Shown here one piece after another: positions 1 to 7,624 of a stretch of DNA of 64,000 nt. Location: assembly GCF_002211285.1 (NCBI RefSeq), contig NZ_LOKX01000008.1:62001-126000 (forward strand). The letters run 5' to 3'. Both the position numbers and the translations under genes were made by a program. The first letter of the stretch is position 1, and every line of letters starts with the position of its first letter. The stretch comes from Rhizobium sp. R635 (GTDB taxonomy: Bacteria; Pseudomonadota; Alphaproteobacteria; Rhizobiales; Rhizobiaceae). A model generated the notes under the pieces. The model ran no database searches. It was not told the origin of the DNA and worked only from the letters and a program-made list of their open reading frames with translations.

Positions 1-1028
1 GCATCGCGCTCTTCGTCGTCTCTGGCCTGTCGATCTGGTTCTGGCTGAACGGGGCGATCTCGGTCGGCGCGATCGCTATCGCCATCGGTCTTGCCATGCG
101 CGTCAACGGCATGTCGCAATGGATCATGTGGGAAGTCTCGGCGCTGTTCGAGAATATCGGCACGGTTTATGACGGCATGGAGATGATGAGCAAGCAGCAC
201 GACATCGTCGACAAGCCGGGAGCACCGGTCCTGACGGCGAAGAAGGGCGCGATCCACTACGACCGCATCCGCTTCCACTACGGCAAGGGCAAAGGCGTCA
301 TCGACAACCTGTCGCTCGACATCAAGGCGGGCGAAAAGGTGGGTCTGGTCGGCCGTTCCGGCGCCGGCAAGACGACGCTGATGAACCTGCTCTTGCGCTT
401 CTACGACCTGGAGGCCGGCCGGATCACCATCGACGGGCAGGATATTTCAGGCGTCTCGCAGGAGAGCCTGCGTTCGCTGATCGGCGTGGTGACGCAGGAT
501 ACCTCGCTGCTGCACCGCTCGATCCGCGACAACATCGCCTATGGCCGTCCCGATGCCTCGGATGCCGAGATCATCGAGGCTGCCAAGCGTGCGAATGCCT
601 GGGAGTTCGTCGAAGGGCTCGTCGACATGCAGGGCCGCCAGGGGCTCGATGCGCAGGTCGGCGAACGCGGCGTCAAGCTGTCAGGCGGCCAGCGCCAGCG
701 CATCGCGATCGCCCGCGTCTTCCTGAAGGACGCGCCGATCCTGGTGCTCGACGAGGCGACCTCGGCGCTCGATTCCGAAGTCGAGGCGGCGATCCAGGAA
801 AACCTCTTCGCCCTGATGGAAGGCAAGACGGTGATCGCGATCGCCCACCGGCTTTCGACGCTGACGGAGATGGACCGGCTGATCGTGCTCGACAAGGGCC
901 GGATCATCGAAGCCGGCTCGCACGGCGAACTGATCGAAAATGGCGGCATCTATGCCGACCTCTGGAACCGCCAGTCCGGCGGCTTCCTCTCCGATCACGC
1001 CGAGGAGGCGGAAGAGGCAGCGGAATGA
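1..1028 (+). CDS. ABC transporter, fused permease-ATPase, 3' part only
   Basis: C-terminal part of an MsbA/LmrA-type exporter that couples ATP hydrolysis to export across the inner membrane. The reading frame is open from base 3 at the window edge, so the start lies outside. It shows the last membrane segment of the transmembrane domain, then a complete nucleotide-binding domain: Walker A GRSGAGKTT, signature LSGGQRQR, Walker B ILVLDEA, D-loop SALD and the switch histidine in AHRLS. The nucleotide-binding domain is nearly the same as that of the full-length gene at 3944-5857, so the two are tandem paralogues or a heterodimer pair, now separated by an accessory island. The substrate cannot be read from the sequence. 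A hairpin terminator follows six bases after the stop codon. Confidence 0.93.
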   Translation, partial: IALFVVSGLSIWFWLNGAISVGAIAIAIGLAMRVNGMSQWIMWEVSALFENIGTVYDGMEMMSKQHDIVDKPGAPVLTAKKGAIHYDRIRFHYGKGKGVIDNLSLDIKAGEKVGLVGRSGAGKTTLMNLLLRFYDLEAGRITIDGQDISGVSQESLRSLIGVVTQDTSLLHRSIRDNIAYGRPDASDAEIIEAAKRANAWEFVEGLVDMQGRQGLDAQVGERGVKLSGGQRQRIAIARVFLKDAPILVLDEATSALDSEVEAAIQENLFALMEGKTVIAIAHRLSTLTEMDRLIVLDKGRIIEAGSHGELIENGGIYADLWNRQSGGFLSDHAEEAEEAAE

Positions 1029-1033
1029 GAGAA

Positions 1034-1064
1034 GCCCTCCCGGTGGAAACGGGGAGGGCCTTTT
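1034..1064 (+). terminator. Rho-independent terminator of the first ABC gene
   Basis: Perfect 8-bp stem GCCCTCCC / GGGAGGGC (1034-1041 with 1052-1059) with a 10-base loop, followed by CTTTT. It lies just after the ABC gene stop, so that gene is not co-transcribed with the island genes. Confidence 0.75.
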
Positions 1065-1097
1065 ACAGTTGAGGGCATTCAAATAGGGATACCGTCC

Positions 1098-1277
1098 GTG
1101 GCTACAGTGCCGATCGCATTGCCAGAACGCCAAACCCAAGCGCGACTCGAGGCTTTGCTGCGTGAGGGCCTTGCCTCTGGCAAGGCCGCGGAGGCAACGC
1201 GCGCATTTTGGGACGATCTGAGGCACGAAGCTACGCGGCTGCTGGCGGTACAGAGTAAAAAGAATTCGGCGGCTTAG
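1098..1277 (+). pseudogene. ParD-type antitoxin remnant with internal deletion
   Basis: An open frame of 59 codons from a GTG at 1098. It begins VATVPIALPE, which looks like the first strand of a ParD ribbon-helix-helix domain, and then jumps to RQTQARLEALLREGLASG and AFWDDLRHEA, which match the C-terminal toxin-binding tail of the ParD subgroup. The roughly 35 residues that should form the helices of the DNA-binding domain are missing, so the product should not bind DNA. The frame continues past the stop into a ParE-like fragment. The assignment is by motif memory, not by a search. It could still be expressed as a small protein, but decay is the simpler reading. Confidence 0.5.
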
Positions 1278-1397
1278 CGTCAAGCCGACGGCTAGGGAGA
1301 TATTCTGTGGCAACTTGCCTATCTTTTGGAGCGTGGCGGTGCATCACTCGGTCAGCGCTTTCTGCATCCGGCTTTTACGCTTGCAACACCAGTTTAA
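1278..1397 (+). pseudogene. ParE-type toxin remnant
   Basis: In the same frame as the ParD remnant, after its stop, the translation runs RQADG, a stop, then GDILWQLAYLLERGGASLG and QRFLHPAF, and ends at a stop at 1395-1397. The pattern 'acidic residue, aliphatic, Q-L-x-Y-L-x-E-R-G-A' is the first helix pair of ParE/RelE-type toxins paired with this ParD subgroup. There is no start codon, there is one internal stop, and the catalytic C-terminal sheet is absent, so it is non-functional. Confidence 0.42.
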
Positions 1398-1525
1398 GAT
1401 CTGACCAAAATCGAGATTGTTGAGGCAACCTTCTAGAATTTGACAAGCTAAATTCTATTGGGGTCGCATTGTTGTATATCGCCCGAATCTATGCTTAACA
1501 GTGGTTGTAATCGCCCGGTGGTTGA

Positions 1526-2077
1526 ATGACCTTATTAACACTCGATACAGATTTCGGCTTGGCTGTAGAGCCGAGGTATATACACCCTGGGGAAACCGTG
1601 GCAAAACCGCGCAGCCTTCACAAACTGGATGGGCATTCGGCCAGTCTCCTGAGGGAATACTTCCAGACCGCCAAGCGTGGCTTAGGCGTTACAAAACTCA
1701 ATCATCTTTGTTTGATTATCCTTTGGTTGATGGATGAGAGCGGCACAATTTGGTTCGCGCTCGAGGAAGCGTATTCGGCTGATCACTCAGGCAGCCACAT
1801 TCACCATCCAGTTTCAAGGGTGTGGTCGCTTCCTTCAAAGTATTTAAAGTTAGGACATCCAGCGCTTTTGTCTGGCGATCCGAAGAAAGCCCGCATTGGT
1901 GGTGAGATAGTCTATGATCCGGATTTTGGAGAGCACGAATGGGTGATCTCCAACAAGTCAGGAAGGTTTGGACCAAACTCCAAGAAGCAGCCCCGCGAAC
2001 ACCTCGAAAAAGCCGCGGAAGTATGGAAACAGTTTGGTATTGATTTAGATGTACATTATCTAAAGCCTGCGGACTGA
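1526..2077 (+). CDS. hypothetical protein, first gene of the accessory cassette
   Basis: Not recognised: 183 residues, no signal peptide and no clear membrane segment. The C-terminal half has a pattern resembling a small domain seen in some toxin- and effector-like proteins: HPALLSG, then ARIGGEI, then WVISNKSGRFG, then a helix HLEKAAEVWKQFG. The resemblance to the 'HSS/HP..GEI...I.NxSGHY' pattern of ADP-ribosyltransferase-like domains is suggestive only. Base use is AT-richer than the flanking genes (many ATT, TTT, AAA codons), which suggests transfer. The start at 1526 lacks a strong ribosome site and could be another codon. Two more cassette genes follow, the first after 34 bases. Confidence 0.6.
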   Translation: MTLLTLDTDFGLAVEPRYIHPGETVAKPRSLHKLDGHSASLLREYFQTAKRGLGVTKLNHLCLIILWLMDESGTIWFALEEAYSADHSGSHIHHPVSRVWSLPSKYLKLGHPALLSGDPKKARIGGEIVYDPDFGEHEWVISNKSGRFGPNSKKQPREHLEKAAEVWKQFGIDLDVHYLKPAD

Positions 2078-2111
2078 ATGCCAACAACCGTCAAAATGCT
2101 AGATTTGGGCT

Positions 2112-2828
2112 ATGAGAATTTTTGAGCTAACGTCTCGGCCGTCGCAAGTTCGCAAACTTGTAGATCGTTTGGCGAACGGTGAATTTTCCGAACTATTGAT
2201 CGACGCTCTAGTCGAGTTTCTCTCGACAACGCCGCCGGATGGCGGTGCCTGCGACGATCTAATTGAAGCTACAGGGCTTGAACTAGGATCGGCGGGTGTA
2301 TGGGATCATCTTCCCGCTGAACGCCTTGCCGACGCTCTCGTCAAATGTCCTTCAACCCCTGTGGCGGTATTTGTCTCATCGTTGCCCAGCGCATACAAAG
2401 AACGTGTTAGAGCGCTTCTGAACCAGGTCCCTTCGGAGGAGATTGGCCCATCTCAGTTGAGTGGGCAGAGTAAAATTGCGCCCCCGTTGGTGGAAGTACT
2501 ACGCAGAGCGCGACATCGAGCCTTTGACCCGCTATCAAGCGAGTATTCCTTCGCTACGTTTCACCATTATCTTCGAGTTGACCACAGCTACGAAATGGTA
2601 GTTAAGAAGGAGGCGGAGTTGTTGCATAAGCATTTGTCAGGCGAGTACGCACCCGTATTCCTCGTGGTGAAAGCTCAGTTACCTGGGCACAAGTCAGCTA
2701 GTGGGTCTGGGCGGTCGGCTCAATCGGTTGGTGTTGCAAAGGCTTCCAGCCCTTGGGCAATCGGACAGCAACTTGATATTAATATCGTTGATGCCGCTCT
2801 TAATTCCTCTACCCGTAGGTCAATCTAA
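2112..2828 (+). CDS. hypothetical protein, second gene of the accessory cassette
   Basis: Not recognised: 238 residues, soluble in appearance, with no signal peptide. Residues 1-110 look helical and leucine/alanine-rich. A region around 135-185 carries RRARHRAFDPLSSEYSFATF and then HHYLRVDHSYEMVVKKEAEL, followed by a serine/glycine-rich linker and a short C-terminal segment. The stop TAA overlaps the ATG of the next gene by one base (taATG), so the two are probably translationally coupled. AT-rich codon use sets it apart from neighbouring core genes. I give no function. Confidence 0.7.
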   Translation: MRIFELTSRPSQVRKLVDRLANGEFSELLIDALVEFLSTTPPDGGACDDLIEATGLELGSAGVWDHLPAERLADALVKCPSTPVAVFVSSLPSAYKERVRALLNQVPSEEIGPSQLSGQSKIAPPLVEVLRRARHRAFDPLSSEYSFATFHHYLRVDHSYEMVVKKEAELLHKHLSGEYAPVFLVVKAQLPGHKSASGSGRSAQSVGVAKASSPWAIGQQLDINIVDAALNSSTRRSI

Positions 2829-3271
2829 TGATGGAACAAGAGAATCGGTCGAGCTCCTCGTCAGATGAAGCAATCGTGCCCCATCCCGATGGGGATTGGC
2901 TGCTAGAAGGGCTAGTGGATTTCGCTAATAATACCAGTTTTCGAATAGGTATTATATTGAATGTTAAGGGAATAATGGTGTCTGGAGTTTTAATAGGAGG
3001 TAAGCAATATTTCGAGCTATTTGCGGATCGCTTTGCATCGGGGTTTGCCGACAAGGATACCGCTGATCATCTGAGAGAACATTATCGATCGCTCGGGGAA
3101 ATCTATGACGAGCCTCAGGCCAATGTATCTCGCCCTTCCTTTATCCATCTTGTCGATGCGCAGGTTTATGATCCGAGTGGGAGCAAGCTCCCGAGTGAAA
3201 ACGGCGAGCTGTGGCGTGGGCGCGTTTCTAGCGTGGACGGCTTCTTTCTGGGGTTGTTTCAGCGAAAATAA
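2828..3271 (+). CDS. GvpU-like domain protein
   Basis: 147 residues. The core reads LVDFANNTSFRIGIILNVKG, then SGVLIGGKQYFELFADRFASGF, then FIHLVDAQVYDPSG and WRGRVSSVDGFFLGLF. This is the pattern I associate with proteins annotated as gas vesicle accessory GvpU: a small beta-rich domain with S-G-x-L-I-G and W-R-G-R-x-S-x-V-D-G-F-x-L-G. No gas vesicle structural gene (gvpA) is nearby, so a role in gas vesicles is unlikely here; the domain is widespread in genomes without vesicles and its function is not known to me. The start could be 2828 or the next codon at 2831. It is coupled to the upstream gene. Base composition is very AT-rich around 2925-3010. Confidence 0.6.
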   Translation: MMEQENRSSSSSDEAIVPHPDGDWLLEGLVDFANNTSFRIGIILNVKGIMVSGVLIGGKQYFELFADRFASGFADKDTADHLREHYRSLGEIYDEPQANVSRPSFIHLVDAQVYDPSGSKLPSENGELWRGRVSSVDGFFLGLFQRK

Positions 3272-3550
3272 GGCTTATGCTTCTACATTCAGTTCTCATG
3301 CTTCAAAGTCCGCACGATATACATCCGAATAATCTGCGGTAATCTAGTCTTAGCATGCGGAAAATCCGGCAGTGCACATTTGACGGGCATTGGATCGTCA
3401 CGTGTTCTAGGTTTCGAGGATATTTGCGCCTATTATCTCATTGAGAGTGACGTCGTTGCGATCTTGTGTGTTATGCCGGCCGCCGGACGTTGCTGCGATA
3501 CTTGGCGAGAATTGACGCCTGCCGGCAATGATGCCGCGCCATCCGTTATT

Positions 3551-3781
3551 TCAAAGACTATCGGCCCAGTCGATCACGCGGTCATGTTCGACGACGACGA
3601 TGGTGTTGGCGGCGGCGATCGTGCGCAGCGCCACGATGCGGCGGCGTTCCTCGCTGTCGAGCCAGGCGGCGATGGCTTCGGTGACGATCACGTCGCGCGG
3701 CAGCGCCAGGTCGAGCGACAGGGCATCCAGCCTTTCCGCGAGCGGAAGCGGAATATGCGCATCGAGCATTTTCGTTTCCAT
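3551..3781 (-). CDS. ribbon-helix-helix (CopG/RelB-like) antitoxin, unpaired
   Basis: 76 residues with a classic ribbon-helix-helix N-terminus: a short strand (AHIPLPLAE), helix RLDALSLDL, a turn with the conserved proline and arginine (ALPRDVIVTEAI), helix AAWLDSEE, and a C-terminal tail VVEHDRVIDWADSL that in this family contacts the toxin. It probably binds DNA as a dimer and represses its own promoter. A GAGGG ribosome site lies about five bases before the ATG. No RelE/ParE reading frame follows on the same strand (3272-3550 is empty), so it appears to be an orphan antitoxin. It sits at the right edge of the island, next to the second ABC gene. Confidence 0.72.
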   Translation of the reverse strand: METKMLDAHIPLPLAERLDALSLDLALPRDVIVTEAIAAWLDSEERRRIVALRTIAAANTIVVVEHDRVIDWADSL

Positions 3782-3943
3782 GGACCCTCTCTCCGATGAA
3801 GCGCGATCGTATCGTCAGATTGTGACGGGTTCGGGGGCAATCAATGGCGATGCCGCCGATGTTATCGTTTATTACCAAAATATTAGGTTGCGTCCGCTTT
3901 TCATTCCCTTTGCCGCTCCCCGCAATCCGCCTATATCGCTTCC

Positions 3944-5857
3944 ATGTTCCTGCGCCCCATCCTTCGCCTGTTCGAAACCTGGATCGATCCGTTCCGCCCG
4001 CGCGCCAATCTCCAGCCGCCGCGCGCAACGTTCGGTTTCATCTGGTTCTATATCGGCCAGGCGAAGATGCCGTTCATCGCCATGCTCATTCTCGGCGGCA
4101 TATCGGCGGCCATCGAGGCCGCGCTCTTCTGGTTCGTCGGGCGCCTGGTCGATATCCTCGCCAGTACCACGCCCGGGACCGGCTGGAGCGGCCTTCTGGC
4201 GGCCCATGGCGGCGAGCTGTTCGGCATGCTCGCCCTCATCGGCGTCGCGCGCTTCGTCGTTGTCTTCCTGATCGCGCTCGTCGACCAGCAGGTGATCACG
4301 CCCGGCTTCTATAATCTAGCACGCTGGCAATCCTATCTCCATGTCTCCCGGCAATCATTGTCGTTCTTTCAGAGCGATTTCTCCGGACGCATCGTCACCA
4401 AGGTCTGGTCGGCCGGGCAGGCGACGGGCGATCTCGTCACGTCGCTGATGGAGAGCGTCTGGTTCGTCGGCATTTATGCGGTCACGACGCTCGCGCTCGT
4501 CGCCCGGCTCGACTTTTCGCTTGCCGCCGTCGTGCTGTTCTGGCTCGTCGCCTTCGGCCTGCTTGCCCGCCATTTCGTTCCGCGCATCCGCTATCACTCG
4601 CGCGAAACGGCGGAAGCCGGATCGATGCTGAACGGCAGGATGGTCGATTCCTACAGCAACATGCAGACATTGAAGCTCTTTGCCCGCGACGAGGAGAGCG
4701 ATCGCTACATGCGCCAAGGCTTCGACATCTACCAGGATACGGTGCTGCGCTTCACGCGGTTCATCACCGGGGTGAGAGCTTCCATGGCGCTGCTCTCGGG
4801 CCTGATGATCGTGACGATGGCCGGCTTGAGCGTCGATCTCTGGCTGCGCGGCCTCGTCAGCTCGGGCGCGGTGGCCTTCTCTCTGGCGCTGGTGCTCAGG
4901 CTGAATTTCCTGCTCGGACGGCTGATGACGCAGTTCAACGGCATCATGCGCAATCTCGGCACCATCCAGAACGCCGCCGAGTTGATCTCCCAGCCGCTTG
5001 GGCTCGTCGATCGGCCCGATGTCAAGAGCCTGGTGATCCGGCAGCCCGGCATCCGTTTCGATAATGTTTCCTTCCATTACGGCAAGGGCCACCAGCCGGT
5101 CGTCGAGAATTTCTCGCTGATCATCCACCCGGGCGAGAAGGTCGGCATCGTCGGCCGTTCGGGCGCCGGCAAATCGACGCTGATGAACCTTTTGCTGCGC
5201 CTTTACGACATTCAGGACGGACGCATCCTCGTCGACGGGCAGGATATATCGGCCGTCACGCAGGAATCGCTCCGGATGCAGATCGGCGTCGTCAGCCAGG
5301 ACACTTCGCTGCTGCATCGTTCGGTGCGCGACAATATTCTGTTCGGGCGGCCGGATGCCGGCGAGGAGCGGCTGGTGGAAGCGGCCCGGCGCGCCGAGGC
5401 CATCGATTTCATCTCCCGTCTGCAGGATCAGCAGGGGCGCCGGGGTTTCGATGCGCATGTCGGTGAGCGCGGCGTCAAACTGTCGGGCGGGCAGCGGCAG
5501 CGGATCGCCATTGCGCGCGTCATGCTGAAGGACGCGCCGATCCTGGTTCTCGACGAAGCGACGTCGGCGCTCGATTCGGAAGTGGAAGAAGCGATCCAGT
5601 CCAATCTTCATCGGATCATGGAAGGCAAGACGGTGCTTGCGATCGCCCATCGGCTGTCGACCATCGCCGCGCTCGACCGGCTGATCGTCGTCGACCTCGG
5701 CCGGATCATCGAGGAGGGCAGCCACGACGAGCTGCTTCGCCGCGGCGGGCTCTATGCCGAGCTTTGGGCGCGCCAGTCCGGCGGCTTCCTCGCGGCCGAC
5801 GAGGACCAGGGTTTAAGGGTCGACGACGAATTCCGCCATGAGGCCAAAATGATTTGA
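3944..5857 (+). CDS. ABC transporter, fused permease-ATPase
   Basis: 637-residue half-transporter exporter in the inner membrane. Residues about 1-330 form a six-helix transmembrane domain; the nucleotide-binding domain follows, with Walker A GRSGAGKST near residue 403, signature LSGGQRQR near 513, Walker B ILVLDEA near 533 and the switch histidine in AHRLS. Length is normal for the MsbA/lipid-exporter-like group. It is closely similar to the gene ending at 1028, suggesting a tandem duplication or heterodimer whose partners have been pushed 2.9 kb apart. Its last 45 bases overlap the 3' end of the convergent hydrolase gene. The substrate is unknown. Confidence 0.94.
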   Translation: MFLRPILRLFETWIDPFRPRANLQPPRATFGFIWFYIGQAKMPFIAMLILGGISAAIEAALFWFVGRLVDILASTTPGTGWSGLLAAHGGELFGMLALIGVARFVVVFLIALVDQQVITPGFYNLARWQSYLHVSRQSLSFFQSDFSGRIVTKVWSAGQATGDLVTSLMESVWFVGIYAVTTLALVARLDFSLAAVVLFWLVAFGLLARHFVPRIRYHSRETAEAGSMLNGRMVDSYSNMQTLKLFARDEESDRYMRQGFDIYQDTVLRFTRFITGVRASMALLSGLMIVTMAGLSVDLWLRGLVSSGAVAFSLALVLRLNFLLGRLMTQFNGIMRNLGTIQNAAELISQPLGLVDRPDVKSLVIRQPGIRFDNVSFHYGKGHQPVVENFSLIIHPGEKVGIVGRSGAGKSTLMNLLLRLYDIQDGRILVDGQDISAVTQESLRMQIGVVSQDTSLLHRSVRDNILFGRPDAGEERLVEAARRAEAIDFISRLQDQQGRRGFDAHVGERGVKLSGGQRQRIAIARVMLKDAPILVLDEATSALDSEVEEAIQSNLHRIMEGKTVLAIAHRLSTIAALDRLIVVDLGRIIEEGSHDELLRRGGLYAELWARQSGGFLAADEDQGLRVDDEFRHEAKMI

Positions 5858-6745
5858 TCCGAAGCTGTCCTCGATGCGGCGGACCGATTTCAGCCGCAGG
5901 GGCGCCTTGCTGAAGATGTGATCGATCGGAATGCCGAAGGGGCCGGCGACGATCGGCCATGTCGCAGGTTCCAGCGACACCGTGCCCAAGCCCTGGCTGC
6001 GCATGAGATACTGCATGTCGGGCGCCAGAATCGAGGTGTTGAAATCACCGGCAAGCACCAGCGGTCCCGGCAGGGAAGGGATGACCTCGGCGAGATCTTC
6101 GATTTCCAGGCCGTGGAATTCGTCGTAGTAGGGCTTGGTCAGGTGCGCGGCGAGAAAATTGACCTTCCGGCCGTCGAAATCGATCGTCGAGATCGTCAGC
6201 CGGTTGCGCCAGAGGAGCCCGAGGTTGCGGATCCGGGGCTCGATGAGCGGGCGCTTCGACAGGACGAGCGTATCGCATTGCTCCATGCCGATGCCGCAGC
6301 CGACGTAATAGGGATAGGTCTTCAGGAGCCGCGGCAGTTCGGACAGCAGCGGTTCGGCCTCCAGGATGTTGACGACATCGGCGCCCGAGCCGATGACCAT
6401 ATCGGCGATGGCGGGGCCGTTTGCGAAATTATCGTTCTCGATATTGAAGGACAGCAGCCGGAAGAGAGCAGCTTGGCTCTCCTCGACGGCGGGCTCTACG
6501 AATTCGCGCGCCATCACGGCGCCATGGACGGTAAGGATGGCCGATAGGCCAAGCGTCAGCATCGCGTACCAATGCCGCTTGACGAGAAGGGCCGCGACGG
6601 AAGCGGCGGCGGCGGCCACCGCCAGGTGGATCTGGAAGCTGTAAAAAAAGGAAAGCAGATAGAAGTCTTTGACGTAGCGCAGCGAGATGACGGCGAGGAC
6701 GAGGGTCGTGAGGACGCTGAATACGCAAAAAATCGTGTCTCTCAT
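5813..6745 (-). CDS. endonuclease/exonuclease/phosphatase family protein, membrane-anchored
   Basis: 310 residues. Three hydrophobic segments within residues about 5-80 anchor it in the membrane, and the catalytic EEP domain follows. Metal and phosphate motifs are visible: LSFNIENDN (Asn ligand), DVVNILEAEP (catalytic Glu), LAAHLTKPY (His), LAGDFNTS (Asp/Asn) and IDHIFSK plus GSNHFGL (catalytic Asp-His). The domain is therefore complete and likely active as a phosphodiesterase or phosphatase, probably facing the periplasm. The exact substrate is unknown. It converges on the ABC exporter gene with a 45-base overlap of coding sequence. Confidence 0.88.
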   Translation of the reverse strand: MRDTIFCVFSVLTTLVLAVISLRYVKDFYLLSFFYSFQIHLAVAAAAASVAALLVKRHWYAMLTLGLSAILTVHGAVMAREFVEPAVEESQAALFRLLSFNIENDNFANGPAIADMVIGSGADVVNILEAEPLLSELPRLLKTYPYYVGCGIGMEQCDTLVLSKRPLIEPRIRNLGLLWRNRLTISTIDFDGRKVNFLAAHLTKPYYDEFHGLEIEDLAEVIPSLPGPLVLAGDFNTSILAPDMQYLMRSQGLGTVSLEPATWPIVAGPFGIPIDHIFSKAPLRLKSVRRIEDSFGSNHFGLMAEFVVDP

Positions 6746-7031
6746 CCGCTTCGGTCCGGCTTGCTGGCTTGGCTGCGACTGCGCCTATCATGCCGGCTTT
6801 TTTGTTGCAATGCAGCATAATGGCAAGCGGGTGTTTGCCGTAAAAAATTCATCGGAAATTTCCCGCGACATTGTGCCCTCATCCCCTTGTCAAGGCTGGA
6901 CATAATTTGCGATCAAGCTTAGAACGCGCCGGATTGCCGGGGAATCTATGGCCGAATTGTGTCCAGAGAGATTCGTTGGTAGAGGGGGCAGGGCGGAATT
7001 CCGCGATAATTGCGCAGAGGATGGTTAAGCC

Positions 7032-7610
7032 GTGAGCGAACACGAAACGACAAGCGAGGCTTCGACAGAGCCCACTCGCCGTGATTTCCTTTATCTCACC
7101 ACTGGTATGGCCGGCGCCGTCGGCGCAGCAGCGGTCGCATGGCCGTTCATCGACCAGATGCGCCCGGATGCGTCGACGCTGGCGCTGGCTTCCATCGAAG
7201 TCGATGTCGCGAGCCTCGAGCCCGGCATGTCTTTGACGGTGAAGTGGCGCGGTAAGCCGATCTTCATCCGCAACCGCACGGCTGAGGAAGTCAAGGCCGC
7301 CGCCGACGTTCCGATGTCGGATCTCAAGGACCCGGTGGCCCGCAATGCAAACCTTCCTGCCGACGCTCAGGCAACGGGCGTCGACCGCTCGGGCGGCGAA
7401 GGCAAGGAAAACTGGATCGTCATGATCGGCACCTGCACCCATCTCGGCTGCGTTCCGCTCGGCCAGGCCGGCGAATACAATGGTTGGTTCTGTCCCTGCC
7501 ATGGCTCGGTCTACGACACGGCCGGCCGCATTCGGAAGGGTCCCGCGCCTCAGAATCTGGCGATCCCGACCTTTTCATTTGTGTCCGATACCAAAATCAA
7601 GATCGGTTGA
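7032..7610 (+). CDS. petA: ubiquinol-cytochrome c reductase, Rieske iron-sulfur subunit
   Basis: First gene of the cytochrome bc1 operon; passes electrons from ubiquinol to cytochrome c1 at the periplasmic face. 192 residues. The N-terminus carries TRRDFLYLTTG, a twin-arginine-like signal anchor that stays attached as one membrane helix. The [2Fe-2S] cluster motifs CTHLGC (135-140) and CPCHGS (154-159) are intact, with two Cys and two His ligands. The start is GTG at 7032 behind a GAGGATGG ribosome site. petB begins 14 bases after the stop. Confidence 0.98.
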   Translation: MSEHETTSEASTEPTRRDFLYLTTGMAGAVGAAAVAWPFIDQMRPDASTLALASIEVDVASLEPGMSLTVKWRGKPIFIRNRTAEEVKAAADVPMSDLKDPVARNANLPADAQATGVDRSGGEGKENWIVMIGTCTHLGCVPLGQAGEYNGWFCPCHGSVYDTAGRIRKGPAPQNLAIPTFSFVSDTKIKIG

Positions 7611-7624
7611 GGGGAGACTGATTC

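Noticed and set aside
1501-1737. Alternative plus-strand frame starting at 1501
   Set aside because: It overlaps the 183-residue cassette gene, is shorter, and ends inside it.
4355-5725. Open frame of 456 codons on the minus strand
   Set aside because: Antisense shadow of the ABC exporter gene with Walker motifs on the plus strand.
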